From Candidatus Latescibacterota bacterium (GTDB taxonomy: Bacteria; JAAXHH01), in assembly GCA_022822725.1 (NCBI GenBank), contig JAJEAN010000002.1:186001-250000 (forward strand): a stretch of DNA of 64,000 nt. Direction: 5' to 3'. Shown here one piece after another: positions 48,226-57,377 of the stretch. The notes under the pieces were generated by a model. The model was given only the letters and a program-made list of their open reading frames with translations. It was not told where the DNA came from and made no database searches. Each line of letters opens with the position of its first letter. Position 1 is the first letter of the stretch. The position numbers and the translations under genes were made by a program.

Positions 48226-51057
48226 CTATTCGAATTCACCCGTCCAGTTCTGCACGATGGTGAGTGACGGACGGGCTTCTTCCGTGTTGGCCGCGATAAT
48301 GAACGACTCCTCGCTCCCGTACGCCTCGAATCCGGGGAAACGCAGGTCATCGGCGCCCACCTGGACACCTTCGAAGAGCGCTTCGGGACGCCCGTAACTG
48401 AAACCCGGTCCCTCCACCACGGGAACGGCCATCAGCCTGTTGCCCTCAACGTAATACAGGATATCGCCCGAAGGACTCCAGCGGGGGGTCCAGCCGCTGT
48501 TCGACGAGACCTGCCATCGCCCCGTCCCGGTGGGAAACCGGGTCACGAAAACCTGCCAGCCGGTGCCCTGGTTCGATACGTAGGCCAGGTATTTGTTGTC
48601 CGGCGACAGGGCCGCCTGGACCACGCGTCCCTGGTCGGCAACGAGTACCTGGGGTTCGGCGTCCTCCTCCATTGAAACTGATCCAACCTGCCCCTGGTTG
48701 AGATAGACGAGATACCGGCCGTCCCTGGAGAGCATGGGGCCCCAGCCTCTCAGCGAATCGGCGGAGAAAACCGACATTTCGTCCAGTAAGCCGAGATCCA
48801 GCCGCATGAACAGGGCATTACCGCGTGAACGTCCGGGATTTACGGCCGGGGAAGCCGTGAATACGATGGAACCGCCGTCCGGCGTAAAACTCGGCCTGCT
48901 GTAGTTCATGTCCGCGAAGGTCAGCCGGGTTGCGATTCCGCTATCGAGCTCGTACATCCACAGTGCGGTCTGTCCGCCTTCCTCGACTTCCACCAGGATC
49001 TGCTTTCCGTTGGGGGAAAGGACCAGTTCCGTGATCCTCTCCCTGGGCTCGCCGATGGTCCGGTCTACCCGTCCGCGACGATCTACCAGGGCCAGTTGCT
49101 GGGGTGACTGGTAAGTTTTCCGGTAGACCATGACCCCGTCGTCGGACACACTCAGCGTATGGACGTGCCGGGCAACCAGGAAGGCATCGCCCGCCAGTTC
49201 ACCCGATCCCGGTGAAAAGGGTACGGCCCAGAGATCGTTCTCGGGATGGTTCGTGTTCTCCCGGTAGTACAGGAGATGGCCAGACGCATACCCCGCGACG
49301 AGGAGAAAGTCCCCCTCCAGGGACAGCATGCGGCGACCGTTCCGCGGGGATTCAACGGCAATGCGGGACCCGGTGATCCGGCCCATGGAGATCCGCATGC
49401 TCAGGTTTCCGTTTCCGCGGTACTTTTCGCTCAGGTCTGCGATCAACTCCGGATCGTCGGAGGACTGGACCACCGCGTACAGGCGCAGGTCGTATTCGGA
49501 CAGGATCAGGGGGGAAACCAACGCCCTTTCACCCATCTCCCTGTCCGGTTCCAGCACCAGGGACGGATCGCCCCCGTTTTCGGACACGGCGAATAGCCCG
49601 CCGCCGGATCTCGCGCCGCCCGTGCTAAAGAGTATCTGGCCGTCGCCTCCCCAGGAGATGCCCATCTGACCCTGTTCCGGCAGGTCGCAGAGACGCACCT
49701 GGCCGCCCCCGTCCGCCGAGACTTTCCAGAGCGACCGACCGGCAAGGTATCCGATCTGGCGACTGTCGGGTGACCAGAAGATCTCTTCGATATCCTCCGT
49801 TCCGGGGATCGCCCGGCCCTCGTCCTGGGCGAGATAACGCACCCAGAGGCGGTTTTCGTGGACATAGGCGAGCAGCGAACCGTCCGGTGAGATGGCGGCG
49901 TTGTCCCGGCCCAAATTGTCCAGACCCATCTGGAATTTCCGCAGCGGCGCGGCGGGTTCCGCGCCAAGCGCACCCATCAGCGCCGCGACGATCAGTGCTC
50001 CGGCGGCCAGGCAGGCGGCACAGGCGCCGAGTACGACCGGATTCCACAGGTGGGTTACGGCCGACCCCGACCGCGATGCACCGCCGGTCATATCGGCCGC
50101 CTCTCCCGTCTCGTACGCTTCACGGCTGTCGGACAGGTCGTGGCCCACGTCGAGCACGGACTGGTATCGGGACCTTGGATCCTTGCCCATGCAGCGGCGG
50201 ACAACCCGGTTCAGCAGGGGAGGGACTTCATTGTTCGCTGCGCTCACCGGCTCAGGGTCATCCTTCAGGGTACTGCTGATGACGGATACGTAGTTGTCGC
50301 CCGTGAAGGGCCGGACGCCCGTCAGCGCCTCGTACATCATCACGCCCAGGCTGAATATGTCGCTCCGGTGATCGCCCCGGTCGCCGGTGGCCTGCTCCGG
50401 CGACATGTACGCCGGCGTGCCAAGGACCGTGCCGGCCTGCGTGAGACTCATCGTGGGTCCGGCGCCATCGCTTTCGTCGGTATGCCCGGCGACCACCCGG
50501 GCCAGGCCAAAGTCCAGGACCTTAGGCACGCCGTTGTCAGAAATCATGACGTTCGCGGGCTTCAGGTCCCGGTGCACGACGCCCCGCTCGTGGGCGTGGT
50601 CCAGGGCGTCCGCAATGGGCAAGAACCAGCCGTAGAAGGATTCCAGCGGCAGGGGCGTGCCGGGCAGGTGCTCGTTGAGCGGCCGGCCGGACACGTATTC
50701 CATGGTGATGAAGTACATGGTGCCAGGAGCGTCCGGGCCGCCGGGGCCGTCCGGTCCGCCGGGGCCGCCGGGTCCGCCCGGTTCGCCGGGTCCGCCGGGT
50801 CCGCCGGGTCCGTCCGTCCGCGCTTCCTCGATGGCGTACACCTGGGCGATATTCGGGTGGTTCAACTTGGCGGCCGCTTCCGCCTCGATGCGGAATCGCT
50901 GGAGCAGCGCGGGGTCGCGGGCCAGGTCCTCCGGCAGCACCTTCAAGGCGACCTGTCGCTTCAGACGGGTGTCCTCGGCGAGGTAGACTTCGCCCATGCC
51001 TCCCCGTCCGAGGATGCGTTCGATGCGGTAGTGGAGGACGGCATCGCCCTGCTGCAT
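48226..51057 (-). CDS. Membrane Ser/Thr protein kinase with beta-propeller sensor domain
   Basis: A 943-aa protein. The kinase domain (10-310) is complete: GRGGMGEVY, Lys39, Glu60, HRDLKPAN (162-169), DFG (182-184) and SPE (219-221). Between beta strands of the N-lobe lies a collagen-like Gly-Gly-Pro insertion (residues 83-112). A juxtamembrane linker leads to one membrane helix (340-362), then a TolB/WD40-like propeller of repeated blades such as ISPDGSLLAYV, FWSPDSRQIGYL and LSPDNKYLAYVSN. GGAG precedes the ATG at 51057. Its phosphorylation targets are unknown. Confidence 0.92.
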   Translation of the reverse strand: MQQGDAVLHYRIERILGRGGMGEVYLAEDTRLKRQVALKVLPEDLARDPALLQRFRIEAEAAAKLNHPNIAQVYAIEEARTDGPGGPGGPGEPGGPGGPGGPDGPGGPDAPGTMYFITMEYVSGRPLNEHLPGTPLPLESFYGWFLPIADALDHAHERGVVHRDLKPANVMISDNGVPKVLDFGLARVVAGHTDESDGAGPTMSLTQAGTVLGTPAYMSPEQATGDRGDHRSDIFSLGVMMYEALTGVRPFTGDNYVSVISSTLKDDPEPVSAANNEVPPLLNRVVRRCMGKDPRSRYQSVLDVGHDLSDSREAYETGEAADMTGGASRSGSAVTHLWNPVVLGACAACLAAGALIVAALMGALGAEPAAPLRKFQMGLDNLGRDNAAISPDGSLLAYVHENRLWVRYLAQDEGRAIPGTEDIEEIFWSPDSRQIGYLAGRSLWKVSADGGGQVRLCDLPEQGQMGISWGGDGQILFSTGGARSGGGLFAVSENGGDPSLVLEPDREMGERALVSPLILSEYDLRLYAVVQSSDDPELIADLSEKYRGNGNLSMRISMGRITGSRIAVESPRNGRRMLSLEGDFLLVAGYASGHLLYYRENTNHPENDLWAVPFSPGSGELAGDAFLVARHVHTLSVSDDGVMVYRKTYQSPQQLALVDRRGRVDRTIGEPRERITELVLSPNGKQILVEVEEGGQTALWMYELDSGIATRLTFADMNYSRPSFTPDGGSIVFTASPAVNPGRSRGNALFMRLDLGLLDEMSVFSADSLRGWGPMLSRDGRYLVYLNQGQVGSVSMEEDAEPQVLVADQGRVVQAALSPDNKYLAYVSNQGTGWQVFVTRFPTGTGRWQVSSNSGWTPRWSPSGDILYYVEGNRLMAVPVVEGPGFSYGRPEALFEGVQVGADDLRFPGFEAYGSEESFIIAANTEEARPSLTIVQNWTGEFE
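50736..50820 (-). repeat. 9-bp Gly-Gly-Pro repeat inside the kinase gene
   Basis: CCGCCGGGT-type 9-bp units repeat about nine times in frame, coding GGPGGP and variants with Asp and Glu. Confidence 0.9.
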
Positions 51058-51097
51058 TCGCTTGCTCCATGTCAACTGTTGGTCCAGCCGTCGATTG

Positions 51098-52168
51098 CTA
51101 GTTCGGCTCGTCCAGGCGCACGGGCCGTCCTTCCGACGCGGACCGGTCTGCCGCGAACACGACGCGGTGGGATTCGAAGGCCGTGACCAAGTCCGTATGG
51201 GGCATGGGGACGCCGTCCCGGATGCTGTCCGCGAAGGCCTGGAACTGGGGCTCGTAGGGGTGATCCTGGACATCACCCGAATCGATCAGCGAGGTCTCGA
51301 GGGTGCTCCACCTGCTTCGGTCCATCCCCCGGATTTTCTCGGAATAAAACCGGTTGTCCAGCAGGCTGCCTTCGCTGCCCACCAGGTGCGCGTGGAAGTA
51401 ATAGGGTTGCAGGCAGTCGATGCAGGAGGTCACCTTGGCGATCCGGTTTCCGCCCTCGAACTTCAGGATGGATACACTGGTCGTGTCATACTCGTACGGT
51501 GCGAAGTGGGGGCTGGAAGACTTCGTGTTATAGCTTGAGACTTCCTCCACCTTGCCGTCCATGAAGAAAAGCAGCGCGTCCAGCGCGTGGCAGCCGGCGG
51601 TCAACAGGCTGGTCCCGCCCATGGCCTTCTTCACGTTCCAGTCGTACTGTCCGTACCACGGGCCGATGCCGTGGTAGTAGTCGACCTCGGCGTAGTGCAG
51701 GTCGCCAAGCAGCCCCTGGTCGATGACGGACCGGATCATCGTGAAGTGGGCGCTGTAACGGCATTCGAAACAGACGCAGACCGATACGCCGGTCCGGTCC
51801 ACGGCGGACTGGATGCGCACCGCGTCCCCGGGCGTAAGGGCGATGGGCTTCTCGATGATGAGGTGCTTGCCGGCTTCCGCGGCGGCCACGGCCTGGTCGG
51901 CGTGAAAGGGATGGGGCGTGCAGATGTCGACGACATGTATATCCGGATCGGAAAGCAGGTCGCCGTAATCGACACAGGATTTCAGCGGCGTGCCGAACCG
52001 GGCCGACAGGGCCGTGTCGTCATGGGTCCTGCGCGAACAGACGGCGGTGACGTCCGCCCCGTTCACGGCCTTGAAAGCGTCGATATGCGCCCCGGCCACC
52101 CAGCCCAGGCCGACGATCCCTACATTGAGTTGGTCCACGGTCTGTTGGTCCACGGTCTGTTGGCCCAT
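51098..52168 (-). CDS. Gfo/Idh/MocA family oxidoreductase 2
   Basis: A 356-aa NAD(P)-dependent oxidoreductase: [17 protein letters not shown] at 16-32, EKP at 106-108 ([12 protein letters not shown]), and the catalytic region [19 protein letters not shown] precedes the ATG at 52168; the N-terminus has a QTVDQ repeat from a 15-bp duplication. It overlaps nearly end to end with the isochorismatase gene (two-base gap) and lies 40 bp before the kinase. Substrate unknown. Confidence 0.9.
   Translation of the reverse strand: MGQQTVDQQTVDQLNVGIVGLGWVAGAHIDAFKAVNGADVTAVCSRRTHDDTALSARFGTPLKSCVDYGDLLSDPDIHVVDICTPHPFHADQAVAAAEAGKHLIIEKPIALTPGDAVRIQSAVDRTGVSVCVCFECRYSAHFTMIRSVIDQGLLGDLHYAEVDYYHGIGPWYGQYDWNVKKAMGGTSLLTAGCHALDALLFFMDGKVEEVSSYNTKSSSPHFAPYEYDTTSVSILKFEGGNRIAKVTSCIDCLQPYYFHAHLVGSEGSLLDNRFYSEKIRGMDRSRWSTLETSLIDSGDVQDHPYEPQFQAFADSIRDGVPMPHTDLVTAFESHRVVFAADRSASEGRPVRLDEPN
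52131..52160 (-). repeat. 15-bp in-frame duplication at the oxidoreductase N-terminus
   Basis: TGGTCCACGGTCTGT occurs twice at 52131 and 52146; a third, altered copy overlaps the start codon region. Confidence 0.9.
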
Positions 52169-52170
52169 GG

Positions 52171-52782
52171 TCAGCCTCCGAAGCGCTGCAAGTCGTTCAA
52201 CATGGTTATCCACCGGCCGTGGTCGGATTCCAGCGTGTCGAGGGAAGTCCGCTCGAAAACAAAGGGATAGCCGGCGATCGCCGCCGCATGTCGGGCCGGA
52301 TCGTCGGCGCAGCAGTCCTCGACGACCGCGGCAAGGAACCCGCGCTGCACCGCGGAAGCCGCGGTCAACAGCACACAGACGGAAGTTTCCAGTCCCGCAA
52401 CCAGTATAAAGGATTTTCGCGCGCGATGTAAATGGGTTAATAGGTCCGGCTGCAGGAAGGCATCGAAGGTCTGCTTGCGCAGGACCGTTTCTCCGGACCG
52501 TTCCGCGGCGCAGGGCAGCACCCCGGCGCCGGAAGTACCCCGGACACAGGGCGTTTTACCCTTGACCCGGTAAGGTGACATCCAGTCCGTTCCGTCCGGA
52601 TCGAACTCCGCGCGCACATGCACGATATCGAGGCCGGTCGCGCGTCCATATTCCAGCAGCCTTGCGACATTCGACGGGAATGCCGGAAAGGCCTTCGCGG
52701 TTTCTTCCGGCCAGAAATCCCGTTGGACATCGATGAGTAACAGCACAAACCGGCGCCAGTCTGTCTGATCGGTCATGGACAT
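52171..52782 (-). CDS. Isochorismatase-family cysteine hydrolase
   Basis: A 203-aa hydrolase with the catalytic triad Asp18 ([11 protein letters not shown]), Lys103 ([10 protein letters not shown]) and Cys136 ([14 protein letters not shown]). Members hydrolyse isochorismate, nicotinamide, carbamoyl or ureide-type amides. Nothing nearby fixes the substrate. Start at 52782 or the ATG at 52776. An imperfect palindrome (52813-52832) lies 30 bp upstream. Confidence 0.88.
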   Translation of the reverse strand: MSMTDQTDWRRFVLLLIDVQRDFWPEETAKAFPAFPSNVARLLEYGRATGLDIVHVRAEFDPDGTDWMSPYRVKGKTPCVRGTSGAGVLPCAAERSGETVLRKQTFDAFLQPDLLTHLHRARKSFILVAGLETSVCVLLTAASAVQRGFLAAVVEDCCADDPARHAAAIAGYPFVFERTSLDTLESDHGRWITMLNDLQRFGG

Positions 52783-52812
52783 GCTTTCGAATGAAGGTGA
52801 TTTCCACTGAAG

Positions 52813-52832
52813 GTGAAACGTTTTCGTTCCAC
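52813..52832. promoter_or_regulatory. Imperfect palindrome, possible operator
   Basis: GTGAAACGTTTTCGTTCCAC has arms GTGAAACG and CGTTCCAC with one mismatch. It lies 31 bp upstream of the isochorismatase start. LacI-type operators have a comparable look; no LacI-type gene is in the window. Confidence 0.25.
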
Positions 52833-52860
52833 TTTGACACGTTGAAACGCGTTATCTTTC

Positions 52861-52902
52861 GCACTCATTCTTGTATCGAGCGCGCTCATTCTTGTATCGA
52901 GG
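52861..52902. repeat. 21-bp direct duplication in the divergent control region
   Basis: GCACTCATTCTTGTATCGAG plus C at 52861 is followed by GCGCTCATTCTTGTATCGAG plus G at 52882. Confidence 0.88.
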
Positions 52903-53017
52903 CCGGCTTCGGGCAAGGCGATTTGCTCAGTCTGTTCAGTAGTTGCCGACGGATTTTAGAACGGTCAAACAAACTTTTGTTCATTGCGGATGTTTCTGTC
53001 TGCACGCCCACCTTCCC

Positions 53018-53045
53018 TTGACATTCCCATGGGCCGGTGTAGATT
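53018..53045 (+). promoter_or_regulatory. Possible promoter of the 53-64 kb catabolic run
   Basis: TTGACA (53018-53023), a 16-bp spacer and TAGATT (53040-53045); 67 bp before the PhyH ATG. Confidence 0.4.
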
Positions 53046-53111
53046 GAACCGTAATCCTGTTACACGGCGCGGGCATCGTCCCGCGTCGCATCGTTTTATG
53101 GTAATCCTTAC

Positions 53112-54305
53112 ATGCATTTCGATCCACGGAAACTGTTCGAAGACGGTTTCATCGTGCTTCGTGGGGTGGTTCCCCCTGACTGGCTCGGTCCCCTGAGGGA
53201 CAGCTTCGAGCGCATGGTGGACCGCCAGCGGGAGATCTGGGCCAGGGAAAGAAAACCGGACGATCCACCCGGAGGCCAGTGGGAAACCGGCCATCAACCC
53301 AGGCTGAATTTCGAGCGCCTCGTGGACGGGGACACGGCCAATACGATGGCCTTCTGCCTGCACGAGCACACCATGGGCGTCAGCCGGCGCCTCATGGACG
53401 CGGAAGCCGCGGGCAATACGGGGTTCATGTTCATGTGCAACCCGGTGACCGACCGCGGACCGGCGGCTTGGCACCGGGACATACACCCCATCGACCAGGC
53501 GCCGTTGCGGGGCCTCCAGGACGACCTGCTGCACAACGCGCCCGGTTATCTCCAGTGGAATATCCCTCTTTACGACGACAACGTGCTCTGGGTCGTTCCG
53601 AAGAGTCACCGCAGAGGGAATACCGCCGACGAAAACCGGTGTCTGGGAAAGAACCCCCGCGAACCATTGCCCGGCGGCGTCCAGGTCGAACTGAACGCCG
53701 GCGACGGCGTGGTCTACACCAACACGATCCTGCACTGGGGAAGCGATTACAGCGCCAGGACCCGGCGCACCATCCACCTGGGATACCGTTCCTACGGCGG
53801 GCCGGTTTTCCCCTACGTCAACCGGACCTTCCGCGACCTCGGCTTCATCGAATGCCTGCCCGACGAACTGCAGGCGGTATTCAGGGACATCCGGCGCAGG
53901 TATGACGAGGAGTCCGACCGGATCGAATCCGTTTTTCGCGCCGCCATCGACGGCGACGGGGACGCTTTCCTGGAAGGCGTCCCCGTGCTGCATCCCGGTG
54001 AAAAAGGGCGGATCGTATGTGCCGTGCTGCTGTCCAAGATCGCCTACAAAATGAGGTTCGCCACCCATCCGGTCCGAACGCACTATGGCAGCGACATCTC
54101 GCACGACGAAGACCTGAAGCCACGGTTCACCGACGTCGAGCTGGACACGCTCTGGAGGCGCTTCGAACCGCTGGACGAGCAGATTCAGTCCGATGAAATC
54201 CAGTACGTGCCGGGGTTCCAGTCGGATCCCATGCATTACTTTTTCGAGGAAATGCCTTCCGGCCTGAGCATGGAATCCTTCATAGCGGGATGGCGGAAAA
54301 ACTGA
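53112..54305 (+). CDS. Phytanoyl-CoA dioxygenase family protein (PhyH) 2
   Basis: A 397-aa Fe(II)/2-oxoglutarate oxygenase, longer than usual (about 300). Metal triad: HRD at 121-123 (AAWHRDIHP) and His208 (ILHWGSDYS), with Arg219 for 2-oxoglutarate. A C-terminal extra helical part of about 160 residues follows the barrel. It is the first gene of the plus-strand run 53-64 kb and probably under the promoter at 53018-53045. Substrate unknown. Confidence 0.9.
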   Translation: MHFDPRKLFEDGFIVLRGVVPPDWLGPLRDSFERMVDRQREIWARERKPDDPPGGQWETGHQPRLNFERLVDGDTANTMAFCLHEHTMGVSRRLMDAEAAGNTGFMFMCNPVTDRGPAAWHRDIHPIDQAPLRGLQDDLLHNAPGYLQWNIPLYDDNVLWVVPKSHRRGNTADENRCLGKNPREPLPGGVQVELNAGDGVVYTNTILHWGSDYSARTRRTIHLGYRSYGGPVFPYVNRTFRDLGFIECLPDELQAVFRDIRRRYDEESDRIESVFRAAIDGDGDAFLEGVPVLHPGEKGRIVCAVLLSKIAYKMRFATHPVRTHYGSDISHDEDLKPRFTDVELDTLWRRFEPLDEQIQSDEIQYVPGFQSDPMHYFFEEMPSGLSMESFIAGWRKN

Positions 54306-54339
54306 CGAGCCGCTTCCACGCCTTCCTGGAGAGACCACG

Positions 54340-55458
54340 ATGAAGATCACCGCAGTTTCCGTATGGACCGTCGTCGTACCTACCATACCCGGCCGGGTGC
54401 ACAGTCCGGAATACGCGGAAAAGACCGGGTGGGACGAAGTGCCCAAGCACATCATCCGCGTCGATACCGACACCGAGTATTCCGGGATCGGGGAAACCGG
54501 CCGGGGCCGTCCCATCGAACAGGTCCGGGAAGGGGCAACGCTGCTCATCGGCCGCGATCCCGAGGACATCACCCCTCAGGACATCTTCGGACGCCGCGCC
54601 GGTCGGGCGTCGGACGACATCACGGTGGGAAACGGACCGGCCTACGACGCCTTCGAGATGGCCGTGCTCGACCTGGTGGGACGGATCCGGGGGCTGCCCG
54701 TCCACACCCTGCTGGGCGGTGCGGTCCGTGACCGGGTACGGGCCGATTACTGGATGGGCCACCAGACGCCGGAGGACGGCGCCAGGGCCGTGGAAAGGGG
54801 GCTGCGCCTCGGGTTTACGGGCGTCAAGATCAAGTGCCGTCTCGAAGAACCCATGTACGAACGCCTGAAGGCCATGCGCGATGTCGCGGGACCCGAATTC
54901 AAGGTGACGGTCGATCCCAACGAACGGTTCTATACCGCCGCCCAGGCCATCGAGCTGGCCGGGCGCCTGGAACCCCTGGGCAACGTGGAGGTCTTCGAGG
55001 ATCCCATACCCAAGTCGGACATCGCGGGCTACGAGGAAATCCACCGGGCCATCCCCTTCCCCCTGGCCATGCACCTGGGGAACGGGGAGGGTGTCGTGCG
55101 CGCCCTGCAGGCGGACGGGGGCCGGGGCGTGGTGGACTGCGTGAACCTGGGCGGCAGCATGTTCGGATTCCAGCGCAACGCCGCCACGGCGGCGGCCGCG
55201 GGGTTGCCTTGCTGGCATGGATCGGGCAATGACCTGGGCATCTCGGACACATCCTTCGTCCATGCCGCGGCTGCGGCGCCGAACTGCACCATGGCCTCCG
55301 ATTTCGTCGGCGGCTGGACCCGGGAGGACGACCTGATCCTCGAACCCATACGCTTCGTCGACGGCCACGTGCCCACGCCGATGAAACCGGGACTCGGCTG
55401 CGACCTGGACTACGACGCGCTGCAGCGTTACACGCAGGGTTACGAGGAGCTGAACTGA
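54340..55458 (+). CDS. Mandelate racemase/muconate lactonizing enzyme family protein
   Basis: A 372-aa enolase-superfamily enzyme. The KxK pair is Lys163/Lys165 (GVKIKCRLEE), Asp192 and Glu220 (VDPNE, EVFEDPIP) are metal ligands, and His293 (CWHGSGNDLG) is the second base. The third ligand position is less clear (Asn248/Glu250), so it differs from the standard MLE and mandelate racemase sets. It probably dehydrates or epimerises a sugar acid. The gene follows PhyH 2 by 34 bp. Confidence 0.88.
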   Translation: MKITAVSVWTVVVPTIPGRVHSPEYAEKTGWDEVPKHIIRVDTDTEYSGIGETGRGRPIEQVREGATLLIGRDPEDITPQDIFGRRAGRASDDITVGNGPAYDAFEMAVLDLVGRIRGLPVHTLLGGAVRDRVRADYWMGHQTPEDGARAVERGLRLGFTGVKIKCRLEEPMYERLKAMRDVAGPEFKVTVDPNERFYTAAQAIELAGRLEPLGNVEVFEDPIPKSDIAGYEEIHRAIPFPLAMHLGNGEGVVRALQADGGRGVVDCVNLGGSMFGFQRNAATAAAAGLPCWHGSGNDLGISDTSFVHAAAAAPNCTMASDFVGGWTREDDLILEPIRFVDGHVPTPMKPGLGCDLDYDALQRYTQGYEELN

Positions 55459-55489
55459 TGCGCCATACGGAACCGGGAAAGGAGCGTCC

Positions 55490-56101
55490 ATGCGGCTGAT
55501 CGCCGTGGGCTGCGAATACGCCGGGGTCTCTACGCTGATCGACGGCCTCTACGCCTGGGGAAACGAACGGGGCGTCCACCACCATCTCGACGATCACTTC
55601 ACCATTCCGGACGCGTACCACCTGGGCGAAGAGGAGCAGCAGGGATTCATCGACATGCTGCCGGCCATCAAGGAGCGTTTCCAGCGGTTCCAGATCGTGT
55701 ACCACGTCCGGTTGATGCACAAGTTCGATCACATCCTCCTGGGCGGGTTTCACATCGAGGAGATGGTCTACGGACCCCGGTACTATTACCCGGGCATCAA
55801 CATCGCGGTGCGCGAGTACGAGCCGGACATGCCGGACGACGCGATCCTCGTCCATCTCCACGCCCGTCCGGAGGTCATCCGGCGGCGCATGGAGACGGAC
55901 CCCCATCCCCGGCAGTTGGTCCCGGCGGAGGACGTCGAAGCCGTCCTGGAAAGGTTCGCCGAAGAGGTCGCACAGTCGTGGATCCACCGGAAGTTCGCCA
56001 TAGACACGTCCGATCTGACGCCCGGCGCACTGCTGGAGACCTTCCTGGAACGATCGGTTCCCTACCTCAACACCCGGGATGCGTTGACCAGGATACAATG
56101 A
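55490..56101 (+). CDS. P-loop kinase-like protein lacking the Walker A lysine
   Basis: A 203-aa protein with an alpha/beta nucleoside-kinase shape: VGCEYAGVSTLIDGL is a P-loop in which Val13 replaces the catalytic lysine (GxxxxGKS/T normally). DDHFTIPDAYHLG and HLHARPEVIRRRMETDP (LID-like Arg region) are the other family-like parts. The loss of the lysine suggests an ATP-independent or regulatory function. It lies between two enolase-superfamily genes and is probably co-transcribed. No characterised relative recognised. Confidence 0.65.
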   Translation: MRLIAVGCEYAGVSTLIDGLYAWGNERGVHHHLDDHFTIPDAYHLGEEEQQGFIDMLPAIKERFQRFQIVYHVRLMHKFDHILLGGFHIEEMVYGPRYYYPGINIAVREYEPDMPDDAILVHLHARPEVIRRRMETDPHPRQLVPAEDVEAVLERFAEEVAQSWIHRKFAIDTSDLTPGALLETFLERSVPYLNTRDALTRIQ

Positions 56102-56111
56102 CCGGAAAGAA

Positions 56112-56180
56112 ATGAGCACGATGCGTTGACCTGGTTGCGTCGAGCACGATACCTTGAGCACGATGCCTTGAGCACGTTGC
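56112..56180. repeat. 15-bp repeats after the P-loop gene stop
   Basis: GAGCACGAT(G/A)C(G/C)TTGA motifs recur about four times in the 125-bp gap before the next gene, starting 13 bp after the stop. Confidence 0.75.
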
Positions 56181-56226
56181 CTCAGTCCCAGTCTGCCGGA
56201 CGGGGAGTTCTGAACGGGGAGTACCC

Positions 56227-57351
56227 ATGAAAATAACGCACGTGGGGGCCGTGCTGCTCCAGCCTATGCCCTGGGTGCTGGTCAAGGTGAAGACCGACGA
56301 GGGACTGGTCGGTATCGGCGAGGCCTATCACGGTGCCGGGGTCCACCAGATCGCCACCGATCCCAGGCTGGTCGACCGGGCGCTCCTCGGCCAGGACCCG
56401 CGGAACGTGGACCGGCTTTTTCACGACATGATGGGGTCCATGTCCGCCTCCGGCTTCTACCAGGGCGCGGTCATGAGCGCCATCAGCGGGATCGAAATGG
56501 CCCTCTGGGACATCACGGGACAGGCCTGCGGCGTGCCCATCTGGCAACTGCTCGGTGGCAAGTTCAGGGACCGCATCCGCGTATACAACGACTGTCACGC
56601 GGGAGACGAAGAAACGCCGGAGGCCTACGCGGAGAAGGCCAAAGCCGTGGAAGCCCGGGGCTTCGACGCCATCAAGTTCGACATCGATCCCCAGCCTTCC
56701 CGGCGCGACCGGTACAACCGGACCATCAGCAACCACGACGTGGCTTACTTCGTCGATGTCATCACGGCCTTGCGGGAGGCCCTGGACCCCAACACCGACC
56801 TGCTCATCGACGCCCACTGGAACTACGCGCCGGTGGATATACTCAAGGTGGCCTACGCCATCGAGGGCCTCGACCTGATGTGGCTGGAGGACCCCGTGCC
56901 GCCGGAGAACATCGAGGCCATGGCGAAGGTGACCCAGGCCACGCGCGTCCCCATCTGCACCGGGGAGAATTTCTATACGCGCCACGGCTTCCGGGAGCTC
57001 ATCGAGGCGCAGGCCGCGGACATCATCTCTCCCGACCACGCCAAGGCGGGAGGCCTGCTGGAGGGCCGGAAGATCGCCGACCTTGCCGACATGTACTACA
57101 TGCCCATTTCGCCACACAACATCTGCGGCCCCATCGGGACGATCGCCGTCTGCCATCTGTGCGCGGCGGTGCCCAATTTCCAGGTGCTCGAATTCCACCA
57201 TCTGGACGACGAGGTGTGGAACACGCTGACGGTTGAACGTGACCTGATCCGGGACGGGCACATCGACCTGCCCATGTCGCCGGGCCTGGGTGTCACACTG
57301 GACGAGGAAGCGGCGCGGCGCGCGACCCGGGAGGACCGGGGCTTCTTCTGA
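56227..57351 (+). CDS. D-galactonate dehydratase-like enolase-superfamily protein
   Basis: A 374-aa protein with exactly the galactonate dehydratase ligand pattern: Asp195 and His197 (LIDAHWNY), Glu221 (MWLEDPVPPEN), Glu247 (CTGENFYTRH) and His297 (SPHNICGPIG). The spacings (2, 24, 26 and 50) equal those of Escherichia coli DgoD (183, 185, 209, 235, 285). The first motif is KFD at 150-152. It should dehydrate a six-carbon sugar acid. Closely related mannonate or gluconate dehydratases cannot be excluded. Confidence 0.9.
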   Translation: MKITHVGAVLLQPMPWVLVKVKTDEGLVGIGEAYHGAGVHQIATDPRLVDRALLGQDPRNVDRLFHDMMGSMSASGFYQGAVMSAISGIEMALWDITGQACGVPIWQLLGGKFRDRIRVYNDCHAGDEETPEAYAEKAKAVEARGFDAIKFDIDPQPSRRDRYNRTISNHDVAYFVDVITALREALDPNTDLLIDAHWNYAPVDILKVAYAIEGLDLMWLEDPVPPENIEAMAKVTQATRVPICTGENFYTRHGFRELIEAQAADIISPDHAKAGGLLEGRKIADLADMYYMPISPHNICGPIGTIAVCHLCAAVPNFQVLEFHHLDDEVWNTLTVERDLIRDGHIDLPMSPGLGVTLDEEAARRATREDRGFF

Positions 57352-57377
57352 CCAGGCGTGATGAGCAGGAACGAATC

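Larger units (their letters stand above)
52783..53111. other. 329-bp divergent control region
   Basis: It separates the minus-strand isochorismatase-oxidoreductase pair from the plus-strand catabolic run. Seen: GTGAAACGTTTTCGTTCCAC, an imperfect palindrome of LacI-operator style (52813-52832); a 21-bp duplication (52861-52902); and TTGACA-16-TAGATT (53018-53045), a plausible promoter for the PhyH gene at 53112. Confidence 0.5.

Noticed and set aside
52965-54572. 535-codon minus-strand ORF
   Set aside because: Antisense to PhyH 2 and the start of the next gene; no motifs.
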